Assembly (NCBI RefSeq): GCF_003574445.1
Contig: NZ_KZ984564.1
Span: 164,746-228,745, forward strand
Length of the DNA stretch: 64,000 bases
Direction: 5' to 3'
Origin: Streptomyces sp. YIM 130001
GTDB taxonomy: Bacteria > Actinomycetota > Actinomycetes > Streptomycetales > Streptomycetaceae
The notes beneath the pieces were generated by a model that did no database searches, was not told where the DNA came from, and worked only from the letters and a program-made list of their open reading frames with translations. How positions within the stretch are numbered: position 1 is the stretch's first letter; each line of letters starts with the position of its first letter. The translations under genes and the position numbers were made by a program. Shown one piece after another: positions 31,929 to 40,501 of this stretch.

Positions 31929-33056
31929 ATGGCGTCAGCCGGAACCGACCACCTGAGCGGGATCGGCGCGCGGCCCATCCCCGAGTTCGACGGGGTCCAC
32001 GAGGTGTGGCCGCGCGGCGAACGGCTGCGGAGCGTCCGCGAGGCCGCTGCCGCGTACAAGGAGCGCTTCAAGGCCGGGGGCCGGGTGCGTGCGGTGAAGT
32101 CGGTCGACATCGCCGCGGCACCGTACCCGGTGAAGTACGCCTTCCACGACGCCGTCAGCGTGCCCACGCTCCCGCTGATCTCCATGATCAACCGCATGAT
32201 CGTCGTGCAGTACGACGACTTCGACGGGCGGGCGCGCACGCTGGTCTTCGAGCCGACCGTGCCGGACGGGTCCGCCGAGGCGCCGTTCTACCGCAACCTG
32301 CAGAAGCTGACGGCGAGGATCCCCGGAGGCAAGCTGGTCGAGCGGACGATCGTGCAGTACTACGCGGAACCCGGCGACGTCCTGCGCCGGCTCGGGCTCA
32401 CCGCGGACGACATCGACTTCTGCACCTTCGACCACCTCCATGTGCAGGACCCGCGGATGATCCTGGGCTCCAGCGAGGTCATCGACGGCGAACGGGCGCC
32501 CCGTGAGCCGCTGTTCGGCGAGGCACGGATGCTCGTGCACGAGCGCGAGTTGGCGACGCTGCAGTCCCTGCATCCGATGCAGTGGGCGTGGTACGTCGAC
32601 GGCGGCCTCGGCGGCGTGGACCCGGACAAGTTCGTCACCTTCGACCGGGACATCGAGCTCGGCCCCGGCGTCGCGCTGCTGTGGACGCCCGGACACACCG
32701 ACGGCAACCACTCGCTGGCACTCAACACCCCCGACGGCGTGTGGGTGTCGTCGGAGAACGGCATCGCACTGGACAACTGGCAGCCGGAACTGTCCAAGAT
32801 CCCCGGCGTGCGGCGCTACCACCGGTCCTTCGGCCGCGAGATCTGCCCCAACGCCAACACCCTCGAGGACTCCCTGGACCAGTACGACTCGATGGTCAAG
32901 GAGAAGACCCTCGCCGACGGGTCCAGGAAGGACCCGCGCTGGCTGCAGATCCTGCCCTCGACCGAACTGGCCCCGTGGAAACGCTTCTGGCCGGTCGTAC
33001 CCACCTACGCCCACGGCGGGATCGCCTACGGCGAGATCGAGGGCAGCCGAGGATGA
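31929..33056 (+). CDS. Metallo-beta-lactamase-fold hydrolase
   Basis: A 375-residue protein. Zinc-site motifs of the MBL fold are visible: FDHLHVQD (H169, H171, D174) and TPGHTDGNHS (H256, H261). The first site departs from the common HxHxDH. The N-terminal ~60 residues precede the fold. Substrate is unknown. The start follows AGCGAGGAG, inside a short run of GACGAGTGC repeats. Its stop overlaps the ATG of the SDR gene by four bases (ATGA), so both are one unit with probable joint function in degrading or modifying a small molecule. Confidence 0.8.
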   Translation: MASAGTDHLSGIGARPIPEFDGVHEVWPRGERLRSVREAAAAYKERFKAGGRVRAVKSVDIAAAPYPVKYAFHDAVSVPTLPLISMINRMIVVQYDDFDGRARTLVFEPTVPDGSAEAPFYRNLQKLTARIPGGKLVERTIVQYYAEPGDVLRRLGLTADDIDFCTFDHLHVQDPRMILGSSEVIDGERAPREPLFGEARMLVHERELATLQSLHPMQWAWYVDGGLGGVDPDKFVTFDRDIELGPGVALLWTPGHTDGNHSLALNTPDGVWVSSENGIALDNWQPELSKIPGVRRYHRSFGREICPNANTLEDSLDQYDSMVKEKTLADGSRKDPRWLQILPSTELAPWKRFWPVVPTYAHGGIAYGEIEGSRG

Positions 33057-33895
33057 GCCGCTCACCTGCCGGCGCGGTCGTCACGGGCGCGGGCCGCGGC
33101 CTCGGCCGGCTCATCGCCGCGGCCCTCGTCGAGCGCGGCCACCGGGTACTGGTCACCGACGTCGACGGGGACGCGGCACGCACCACGGCGGTCGAACTCG
33201 GTCCCGACGTCCTGTGGGCGGCCGTCGACGTACGCGACGAAGCCCAGGTCACCGCGGCGCGCGACCGCATCGTGGCGGAGGCGGGCCGCCTCGACGTGTG
33301 GGTGAACAACGCCGGAGTGCTGGTGACCGGCCCCGCATGGGAGCAACCGGCCGCCGTCCGCCGCCTGATGATGGAGGTCAACGCGCTCGGCACGGTCAAC
33401 GGCACTGTCGCCGCGATCGAGGCCATGCGGGACACGGGCGGGCACATCGTCAACGTCGTATCCCTTGCCGGACTGACCGCCGTGCCCGGCGAGGCGGTGT
33501 ACGCCGCGTCCAAGCACGCCGCGATCGGCTTCAGTCGGAGCACGCTCGCCGACCTGCGCCTCGCCGGGATCAAGGGGATCGACATCTCCTGCATCTGCCC
33601 GGACGGCATCTGGACCCCGATGCTTCACGACCGACTCGACGATCCCACCTCGGCGTTGTCCTTCTCCGGCAAGCTCCTGATGCCCGCGGAAGTCGTCGTC
33701 GCGGTACGCAAGGTGCTGGACCGTCCGCGGCCGGTCACCACGCTTCCCGGCCGGCGGGGGCTGCAGGTACGCGTGGCGGACGCCTTCCCCTCCTTCGGCC
33801 TGCGCGTGATCCCGCTGGCGGTCGCACAGGGGCGGCGCGTACAGCGGAGGATGCTGGCCAAGCGGCGTTCGGCGCGGGGGACTTCGGCTTCCTGA
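33053..33895 (+). CDS. Short-chain dehydrogenase/reductase (SDR)
   Basis: A 280-residue NAD(P)-dependent oxidoreductase of the classical SDR type. The cofactor motif is TGAGRGLG at 11-18, NNAG is at 86-89, and the catalytic residues are S137, Y150 and K154 (YAASK). The C terminus is extended and basic. D36-D38 after the second strand suggests NAD rather than NADP. It overlaps the hydrolase gene by ATGA, and with it forms an operon downstream of the AraC gene. Substrate is unknown. Confidence 0.9.
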   Translation: MSRSPAGAVVTGAGRGLGRLIAAALVERGHRVLVTDVDGDAARTTAVELGPDVLWAAVDVRDEAQVTAARDRIVAEAGRLDVWVNNAGVLVTGPAWEQPAAVRRLMMEVNALGTVNGTVAAIEAMRDTGGHIVNVVSLAGLTAVPGEAVYAASKHAAIGFSRSTLADLRLAGIKGIDISCICPDGIWTPMLHDRLDDPTSALSFSGKLLMPAEVVVAVRKVLDRPRPVTTLPGRRGLQVRVADAFPSFGLRVIPLAVAQGRRVQRRMLAKRRSARGTSAS

Positions 33896-34226
33896 ACGCC
33901 TGCGCGATGCGTGGCCCGAGGTGGCGGCGCCGACGATTGCCGCTACTACGGGGAGCGGGCGCCGGCTGCCGCGGGCCCGCGTGCCGGTCGACGAGGTTCA
34001 CGCCTCGCGCCGCCGCCCCTACGCCGCCACCGCGGCTGCCCGCCGAACGGCGCTGCCTTGATGCCCGGGCGGTCCTGGGCGCAGAAGTACGAGCACGGGT
34101 AGCGGGCCCTCTCGGGGACTCTTCCGGGACGGGTCCGTCTCCCGCACGATCGCCCCCGGGGTCCGGCCGCGTACCGGGACGATCGGTCCGGACGCTCCCT
34201 CTTGCGTGGCGCGAGGCGAGCGGGCG
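33896..34226. other. 331-bp gap between convergent SDR and response-regulator genes
   Basis: GC-rich sequence with no ORF of convincing composition and no perfect long hairpin. CCCGGGCGGTCCTGGGCGCAG and neighbouring sequence can form weak stems. Nothing further is supported. Confidence 0.5.
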
Positions 34227-34871
34227 TCAGCCGTGCAGGCCCGCCTCCTGGGCGAGTACCGCCGCCTGGACGCGGTTGGTGCAGTCGGTGCGGGTGAGGA
34301 TGCTGCTGATGTGGGCCTTGACCGTGCCGGCGCTCAGGTGGAGCCGGGCGGCGATCTCGGCGTTGGAGAGGCCGGTGCCGAGGAGGCGCAGGACGTCGCG
34401 TTCGGCCGGTGTCAGGTCGGCGATGCGGCGGGAGGCCGCATCGCTGCCGTGGCCCGAACGGGCCCGGAACTCGACGAGTTGGCGGGTGACCTGAGGGGCG
34501 AGGACGATCTCGCCGGCGGCGGCGCGGCGTACGGCGGCGATGAGGTCGCGGGGGCCGGTGTCCTTGAGGAGGTAGCCGTGGGCTCCGGCCCGCAGGGCGC
34601 GTGTGACGCTCGGCTCCTCGCCGAAGGCGGTCAGCATCACGACCCGGGTGTCCGGCGCGTGGCGGAGGATCTCGGCGGCCGCGCTGACGCCGTCGCCCGG
34701 CATCCGGATGTCGAGAAGTGCCACGTCCACGCGATGGGCGCGGCAGGCTTCGACGGCCGCAGGAGCGTCCTCGGCCTCGGCCACGACACGGACCTCGTCG
34801 TCGTTCTCCAGGATCAGCCGGATCCCGGTGCGCATCAGCGCCTCGTCGTCGGCGATCAGCACTCGGATCAT
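34227..34871 (-). CDS. NarL/FixJ-type two-component response regulator
   Basis: A 214-residue regulator. The receiver domain has D8, D9 and the phospho-acceptor D54 (LLDIRMPG), with the late K in LLKDTG. The LuxR-type HTH is LTPAERDVLRLLGTGLSNAEIAARLHLSAGTVKAHISSILTR. It lies four bases after the end of the sensor kinase gene on the same strand, so the two are a cognate pair and translationally close. Confidence 0.95.
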   Translation of the reverse strand: MIRVLIADDEALMRTGIRLILENDDEVRVVAEAEDAPAAVEACRAHRVDVALLDIRMPGDGVSAAAEILRHAPDTRVVMLTAFGEEPSVTRALRAGAHGYLLKDTGPRDLIAAVRRAAAGEIVLAPQVTRQLVEFRARSGHGSDAASRRIADLTPAERDVLRLLGTGLSNAEIAARLHLSAGTVKAHISSILTRTDCTNRVQAAVLAQEAGLHG

Positions 34872-34875
34872 CGGT

Positions 34876-36261
34876 TCAGTCTAGGACCGCCATGATCAGC
34901 AGGGCGAGCGTCCCGCCGACCGTCGGGAGCAGCACGAGCATCGCCGCACAGCCCCCGCCCAGGAGCCGGGGCCAGGTGAGGACTTCGGTGGACAGCGGCG
35001 GCCGCGAGCCCGCACCGTCACCCACCGGCCCGGACGAAGTGGCGTACAGGGGCGGCACGTCGGGACGTACGGGTATCCGGGCCGAGAGGGCGAAGCCGCC
35101 CTCGGGGCGGGGGCCTGCGTGCAGGGTGCCGCCGAGCAGGCGGACCCTCTCGTGGAGGCCGACCAGTCCGCTGCGGTTTCCGTCGCCGGGTGAACGGGGC
35201 GCCGGCGGGGCGTCGTTGAGGACCGTGACCGCCACCGTGTCCCCCTCGTCGTGGAACGTCACGCGGACCGGTGCGCCGGGTGCGTGCTTCAGCGCGTTGG
35301 CGAGTCCTTCGCGGGTGACGCGGTGGACGGCCTGCCGGGTGCGGGCGTCCGCGTCCACCGGGCCGGTCGCGTACCAGTGCAGCTCTGCCTCGGCGCCCGC
35401 GTTCCGCGAGTCGGCGACCAGCGCCGAGAGGTCCTCGCGGGTTCCTCGCTCGCCGGTCTCGTCGTCCGACCGGTGGCGGAGTACGCCGAGGATGCCGCGC
35501 AGTTCCTCCATGGCCGTTCCGGCGGTGGTGTGCAGGAGTTGGGCCTGGTCGGCCAGCGGGGGAGCCTGTCGTTCGGCGGCGAGCTGGAGCGCGCCCGCGT
35601 GCATCGAGATGAGGCCGATTCGGTGGCCGAGCAGATCGTGCATCTCGGCGGCGATGTGTGCCCGTTCCTCCATGCGGGCCGCCTCGTCGGTGAGGAAGCG
35701 GGCCTGTTCGAGGTAGGCGTTGCGTTCGCGCAGCAGCCCGGTCAGCCGACGGCGACGCCCCAGCATCAGGCCGGACAGTGCGGGCAGCACGATGAACAGC
35801 GCGGCCACCCCGATGCCGCCCGCCAGATACGGCAGCGTCGGAAGTCCGCTGAGGGACTGGGCGGCGACCGACGCGACGACGGCGGCGGCGGCGCTCGCCC
35901 CGACCACCTTCCAAGCGTGCCGCGCGGGGGCGATACGGCGCGTGGCGGACCAGACGACGCACGGCACCACCACCGTCGCCCACATGTTCTCCCCGGCGAC
36001 CAACGGCACACAGCCCACGACCGCGAGCGCCGGGTACACCCGCCGCGCCGGTACGAGCAGCGCCGCCCACACCCCGAGGAGGGCCGCGGCCACCGGGTGG
36101 ACCGGCGGCACGAGCGGGAACGGCGCCACCGTGCACACCAGGACCAGACCGGCGAGTACGGACTCGGCGACGACCGTCCGCCGGGGTGCGGCGCGCACCG
36201 CTTCCCGGACCGCGGCGGCCTCGCGGCGTATCCGCCGCCACAGTCGTCCTGCCGGGCTCAT
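34876..36261 (-). CDS. Sensor histidine kinase (HisKA_3 type)
   Basis: A 461-residue membrane kinase. Five or six helices fill residues 30-165, with very short loops, so the signal is probably sensed in or near the membrane. A coiled linker precedes the dimerisation region with phospho-acceptor H208 in HIAAEMHDLLGHRIG. The HATPase part has the N-box VTREGLANALKHAPG and G-box GNRSGLVGLHERVRLLGG. One more hydrophobic helix at the very C terminus (about 438-459) is unusual for this family and would bring the tail back to the membrane. It works with the adjacent response regulator. Confidence 0.93.
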   Translation of the reverse strand: MSPAGRLWRRIRREAAAVREAVRAAPRRTVVAESVLAGLVLVCTVAPFPLVPPVHPVAAALLGVWAALLVPARRVYPALAVVGCVPLVAGENMWATVVVPCVVWSATRRIAPARHAWKVVGASAAAAVVASVAAQSLSGLPTLPYLAGGIGVAALFIVLPALSGLMLGRRRRLTGLLRERNAYLEQARFLTDEAARMEERAHIAAEMHDLLGHRIGLISMHAGALQLAAERQAPPLADQAQLLHTTAGTAMEELRGILGVLRHRSDDETGERGTREDLSALVADSRNAGAEAELHWYATGPVDADARTRQAVHRVTREGLANALKHAPGAPVRVTFHDEGDTVAVTVLNDAPPAPRSPGDGNRSGLVGLHERVRLLGGTLHAGPRPEGGFALSARIPVRPDVPPLYATSSGPVGDGAGSRPPLSTEVLTWPRLLGGGCAAMLVLLPTVGGTLALLIMAVLD

Positions 36262-36353
36262 GGCTCCCTCTCCGTCCTCAACGGCCCTACCACTCCTACG
36301 AGTCGGCGGAACGGATCCGTCCGACCGCGCAGTCTCAGGCCGACCGCGCAGTC

Positions 36354-37577
36354 TCAGGCGGCTCGTGCCGCTCCCCGCGGCACCTGGAGATCCGGCTCCG
36401 CCCGCAGTCCGGCGACGTCCACCCCGCTCTCGGTCAGCACCCGCTCGATCTCCGCCGCGGTCGCCGCGTCCGTCCCGGCCCGGTCGATGAGGGCGGCGAG
36501 CAGGTGCGTGGTGCCGACCGTGGGCGAGTCCCGGGCGGCGGCGATGAACTGGGTGACGTGCAGGAGCCGACGTTCGAAATCGGCGCTGCCCGCGACCTCC
36601 CGTGCGTCCCCCTCCACGACTCCGGTGGAGGGTGCCAGCCCGCGGGCGAGGACATCCTGCCGTGCACCGTACCGGCGCAGCAGTTCGGCCCCTCGGTTGG
36701 CTCCCGTCAGGTTCTCGGGGAGCTCACGCCCGGCGACGGCCAATGAGCGGTCGAGGGCCAGGATGCCGAGGAGTACGTCGACGGGCTCCTGCTCCGGCGC
36801 ACCGCGCCGTACGGCTCCCCGCAGCGCCTCCGCGCGCACCGCGCTCACCACAGCGGAACCGAAGCCCGCACCACCGCCGAAGATCCAGGCGGAGAACTTC
36901 CGGGTCAGCGGATTGCCGCTCCTGCCGAACGTGCCCGTCTTGCGCAGCATCAGCACCGAGCCGGGTTCCGGCACCGGGTCGCTGCCGCGCAGCGCGTCGA
37001 GCGCGGCCGGGACGGCGGAGAGGTCGAGCTTCTCCACCACCAGGGCCTCGAGGGCCCGGGTGCCGGGCAGGTCGACCAGTGCGCGGGCCACATGGCGGAC
37101 GCGTACGGAACGGGAGTCCTCCTGCCGTGCGGCCTCCAGCGCCTTGCGCAGGCAGGACCGCAACGCGCCTGTCATCGGCGGGATTTCGACGGCTGCCTGC
37201 TCCTCCTCGGTCTTCTTCCGGTTCTTCCAGCGCAGCCTCTTGGCCTCCTCCTGGCGCACCTCCCGCCAGCAGGCGTCGATCTCCCGCCCGTCCTGCGGGG
37301 TCTCCGCCGCACCGTCCCCGGCGTCGTCGCTGATCCATACGGATGTGCCGCGGGATCCGATCGAGCCGCCGAGCGAACCGGCCGCCCTCATTCCGGGGGC
37401 GACCGCGGACCCCGCGGCCGAGTCGCCGGCCACGAGCGCGCTCAGCAGGCTCTCCGTGCCGACGTCCTCGCGTTCCTGCTTGGCGACCGTCTTCATCGCC
37501 TCCAGCAGCAGCCCGACCACGTCCCGCTCGAACTCGGTGGTCGCGTCGGCGTCGTGCTCGGAAGCTCGCTGATCCAT
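36354..37577 (-). CDS. Clp N-terminal (Clp_N) domain protein without ATPase
   Basis: A 407-residue soluble protein made of a charged linker and two or three regions resembling the Clp repeat domain that binds substrates in ClpA/ClpC: for example VGTESLLSALVAGDSAAG near the start, VRVRHVARALVDLPGTRALEAL in the middle and VGTTHLLAALIDRAGTDAATAAEIERVL near the end. No Walker motifs exist, so it is not a Clp ATPase. It could be an adaptor or decoy for a Clp machine. The ATG at 37577 follows GGGGAA; the much longer ORF upstream is Arg-rich noise. Its neighbours are a two-component system and a deletion scar. Confidence 0.7.
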   Translation of the reverse strand: MDQRASEHDADATTEFERDVVGLLLEAMKTVAKQEREDVGTESLLSALVAGDSAAGSAVAPGMRAAGSLGGSIGSRGTSVWISDDAGDGAAETPQDGREIDACWREVRQEEAKRLRWKNRKKTEEEQAAVEIPPMTGALRSCLRKALEAARQEDSRSVRVRHVARALVDLPGTRALEALVVEKLDLSAVPAALDALRGSDPVPEPGSVLMLRKTGTFGRSGNPLTRKFSAWIFGGGAGFGSAVVSAVRAEALRGAVRRGAPEQEPVDVLLGILALDRSLAVAGRELPENLTGANRGAELLRRYGARQDVLARGLAPSTGVVEGDAREVAGSADFERRLLHVTQFIAAARDSPTVGTTHLLAALIDRAGTDAATAAEIERVLTESGVDVAGLRAEPDLQVPRGAARAA

Positions 37578-37765
37578 CGGGCGTTCCCCTCCGTCGTGTC
37601 GTCTGCTGGGAACGACGCTATGGCGGACGCCGACGGCTCCGCCTCGGCCGACCGGCCAAGCTTCGTGGCCGACCGGCCATACTCCGGCGCCGAGCGGCCG
37701 GGAGGGCACGGTAACGGGCGGCCCCCGGGCCGAAGACCGCCTCCCGGGCGATCCGGCGATCTGCC

Positions 37766-38617
37766 ATGCTCGGCGCATGGCAACGAGGATCGTGCTGGTC
37801 GACGACCAGGAGATGGTCCGCCGCGGCATGCGGAGGATTCCTCGTCGCCGTCCTGCTCGCCCTGCTCCCTTCCCTGTGGTTCGGCCGCTTCGACCCGGCA
37901 CGCGCGGGGGCGGCCGGACGCGAGGACACGGCGCCCCTGCCGCCCGGGCCGGACGTCGCGCCCGTGGACGCCGCCGGCTTCGCCCTGCCCCGGACCCCCT
38001 CCGAGCACGGCGGCGCCTTCGGGCGGCTGCTCGGAGGCGAGGTGCGCATCCTGTTCAGCGGGGTCTCACGCTGGTGGTGGCTGGGAGCGGCCGGGCTCAC
38101 CCTGGCCGCCCTCCTGGTGCCCAAGGCCTCGGTCACCGTCGCCGTACTGCCCGCCCTGTGGGTCTGGCCGGTCCTGATCTGGTCGCGGCTCGGCAGCCGG
38201 CAGACGGAGAACGGCCTCGAGGGCCTGCTCGGCTCCTACCCGTCGGCGCACCGGCGGCTGCTCGCCGAGTACGGATCCGGGGTGGTCCTCACCGCGCTGA
38301 TGGGCGCCGCCCCGCTGGTCCGCATCGTCGCGGCGGGCGACTCCGGAGGGCTGACCGCCTGGTTCGTCGGCGTCCTCTTCGTCCCTTCCCTGGCCCTGTT
38401 CCTCGGCGTTCTCTGCCGTACGCCCCGGGTGTTCCAGGCGCTCTACCTGCCGCTCTGGTACCTCGTACTGAACGGTGTGGCGGGACTCGACTTCATGGGC
38501 GCGGTACGGGAGCGGGGCGAGCCGGCCGGTCCCCTGCCGCTGTTCACGGCGGCCTCTGTGCTGCTGCTCACGGCGTCCGTCCTGATCGCTGCGGTGCGCA
38601 GGAACGTCAAGGCGTGA
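37766..38617 (+). pseudogene. Truncated multi-pass membrane protein (ABC-2-type) at a deletion junction
   Basis: From about 37832 this frame reads GGFLVAVLLALLPSLWFGRFDP and continues for some 260 residues with about seven hydrophobic helices, ending AAVRRNVKA at 38617. It looks like the rear of an ABC-2-type or similar membrane protein. Its first 22 codons, from the ATG at 37766, are out-of-frame sequence from a response-regulator gene start. The protein therefore lacks a native N terminus. It might still be translated from the ATG at 37766, but I consider it a remnant. Confidence 0.7.
37777..37833 (+). pseudogene. 5' fragment of a response-regulator gene
   Basis: The ATG at 37777 opens MATRIVLVDDQEMVRRGMR, exactly the first beta-strand and acidic pair of a NarL-type receiver domain, and then breaks off into the membrane-protein sequence in another frame at about 37832. 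Only about 19 codons remain. Confidence 0.8.
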
Positions 38618-38719
38618 CCACTCCGCCCCAGTGGGCGGGGCCGGGGTGAGGTCCCGCCCCGGCCCCGGGAAAGGGTGGCGCGAGCAGTCCCTCTGATGGC
38701 GTAGACTTGGTTTCACCGA

Positions 38720-38793
38720 CGCGGGGTGGAGCAGCTCGGTAGCTCGCTGGGCTCATAACCCAGAGGTCGCAGGTTCAAATCCTGTCCCCGCTA
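38720..38793 (+). tRNA. Initiator tRNA-fMet (CAT)
   Basis: Acceptor CGCGGGG/CCCCGCT has the unpaired C1-T72 end, the anticodon stem has three G-C pairs (GGG/CCC) and the loop is CTCATAA. These are initiator features. CCA is not encoded. Confidence 0.96.
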
Positions 38794-38801
38794 CTGACCG
38801 T

Positions 38802-38831
38802 CAGGCCCGGCACGATTTCGTGCCGGGCCTG
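38802..38831 (+). terminator. Terminator after tRNA-fMet
   Basis: CAGGCCCGGCACGA (38802-38815) pairs perfectly with TCGTGCCGGGCCTG (38818-38831) around two bases; the tRNA ends eight bases before. Confidence 0.9.
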
Positions 38832-38982
38832 ACGCATGTCCGGGCCCCTTCGCGCCCCGCTCCTGCCGGGCCGCTGACTCGTACGGCGTACACGAAGTAG
38901 CCCCCCGTCCCCGTGGCGGTAACCCTGGATGGGGTGCGGCAGGCGGTCCGCCGGCAGCGCGGACAGCGGCGGGAGACGACCG

Positions 38983-40101
38983 GTGGGGAAACAGGAAGAG
39001 CGAGGTGAGGAAGGGGCCCACGAAGGCACCCGGACCCGGCGCCTTGTGCGGGTGCTGCCCGTATTCCTGATGCTCTTCGGTATCGCCTTCGACTGGCTCA
39101 CCCCACCGGAGTTCACCGGGTCGCCCTTCTTCGCCGGTGCCCCGCTGACCGCGGCGCCGCTCTATTCGCTCCGCGGGACCGTAGCCACCGGTCTGGCCGC
39201 CCTGGCGGGGATGACGGGGCTACGGGTGTGGAACCACGTCCTGGCCCGGGCCGAGTCCCTCACGGAGATCGCCACCGTGCTGACGGTGGCCGTACTCGCC
39301 GTCCTCATCAACCGGGTCGTCAGACGCAGCGGCAAGCAGCTGGAGTCGGCGCAGAACGTCGCCGAGGCGGCGCAGCGCGCGGTCCTTCCCGAGCCGGCCG
39401 AGCGGATCGGCGGCCTCGACGTCGCGGCGCGCTACGAGGCCGCGCAAGCCGGTGCGTTCATCGGCGGCGACATGTACGCCGTGCAGGACACCCCGTACGG
39501 AGTGCGGCTCCTGGTCGGGGACGTACGCGGCAAGGGGCTCGGTGCGGTGGAGGCGGTCGCGGTGGTGATCGGGGCGTTCCGCGAGGCGGCCGAGCAGGAG
39601 GCGACCCTGGAGGCGGTGGCCCAGCGCCTCGAGCGCGCCCTCGCGCGCGAGGGCACCCGACGCAACGGCCTGGACGCCTTCGAGGGGTTCACGACCGCCG
39701 TGCTCGGCGAGATCCCGCGCGACCGGAGCGTCGTACGGCTCGTCAACCGGGGACACCCGCCGCCGCTGATGCTCAGCGCCAACGGCGGGCTCCGGGTCCT
39801 GACCCCGCGGGAGTTCGCACTTCCGCTCGGCATGGGGGACTTGGGCAACTGGCCGGATCGGGCGGAGGAGGCGGAGTTCCCGTGCGGCTCGCTGCTGCTG
39901 CTCTACACCGACGGGCTGTCCGAGGCGCGGGACGAAGCCGGTGTCTTCTACGACCCGGCCGAGCGGCTGAGCGGGCGGATGTTCCCGGGGCCGGACGAGT
40001 TGCTCGCTCTCGTGGTCGACGAGGTGATGGTGCACACCGGGGGAGGATCGACCGACGACATGGCGCTGCTTTCGGTCGGAAGGCCTTCGGCGTCACCGTA
40101 G
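38983..40101 (+). CDS. Membrane PP2C (SpoIIE-type) serine phosphatase
   Basis: A 372-residue protein. An N-terminal charged tail is followed by about three helices (about 24-40, 60-82, 95-113), then a PP2C/SpoIIE domain from about 130: AAQRAVLPEP, GGDMYAVQD, VGDVRGKGLGAVEAV, RGHPPPLM, LYTDGLSEARD and GSTDDMALLSV carry the metal-binding Asp residues. Such Rsb-like phosphatases reactivate anti-anti-sigma factors in Streptomyces, but no partner gene is near. The GTG at 38983 has GGGAGA six bases upstream; an ATG at 38929 is possible. It directly precedes the riboswitch-controlled M23 gene. Confidence 0.88.
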   Translation: MGKQEERGEEGAHEGTRTRRLVRVLPVFLMLFGIAFDWLTPPEFTGSPFFAGAPLTAAPLYSLRGTVATGLAALAGMTGLRVWNHVLARAESLTEIATVLTVAVLAVLINRVVRRSGKQLESAQNVAEAAQRAVLPEPAERIGGLDVAARYEAAQAGAFIGGDMYAVQDTPYGVRLLVGDVRGKGLGAVEAVAVVIGAFREAAEQEATLEAVAQRLERALAREGTRRNGLDAFEGFTTAVLGEIPRDRSVVRLVNRGHPPPLMLSANGGLRVLTPREFALPLGMGDLGNWPDRAEEAEFPCGSLLLLYTDGLSEARDEAGVFYDPAERLSGRMFPGPDELLALVVDEVMVHTGGGSTDDMALLSVGRPSASP

Positions 40102-40312
40102 GTGACCGTAATACGCCCCTCCGCATACCGATTGACGCTTCGCCAGAAACCTTTGACCCGCCAGTGTGTGAAGATCATGCTGCAACTCGCCCGAATTCGC
40201 CCCTTGGTGGGGCCTAAGTCCAGGCCAGGGGTGCCACCGATCAACCGGAACGGCTTGGAATCCGGGGCTGGTGTCTATTAACGTTCGATAACGCAGCGCG
40301 GTCGTCCCAGCC
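40102..40312 (+). other. Promoter-bearing gap upstream of the riboswitch
   Basis: About 210 bp with an AT-rich run near 40270-40292 (TATTAACGTTCGATAACG), the likely promoter area for the riboswitch transcript. I cannot fix a -35/-10 pair with good spacing. No gene is seen. Confidence 0.45.
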
Positions 40313-40483
40313 GTCACAAGAGATGGCTCCGTGCGCAACCGCTCAATCCCGCAAGGGAGCCGGGGAACCACCTACTTGGGGTGAATCGGGCATCCTTCGC
40401 CCGCCATGATCGTGGCGGGCCCTGGAAGCTCGTAGGACACCTTCCTGTTCCGAACCCGTCAGCTAACCCGGTAGGCGAAGGAA
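40313..40483 (+). ncRNA. Cyclic di-AMP riboswitch (ydaO/yuaA type)
   Basis: Conserved ydaO segments occur in order: CGCTCAATCCC and GGGAGCCGGGGAACC, then GGGGTGAATCGGGC, a variable hairpin (GCCCGCCATGATCGTGGCGGGC), and CCGAACCCGTCAGCTAACC followed by CGGTAGGCG. In Streptomyces this RNA, which senses c-di-AMP, stands before rpf and cell-wall peptidase genes, exactly as here. CACCTTCC near 40438 can pair with GAAGGAAGG near 40481, next to the ribosome site AAAGGAG, which suggests the switch acts there. Boundaries are approximate. Confidence 0.9.
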
Positions 40484-40501
40484 GGAAAGGAGTACGCCCG
40501 C

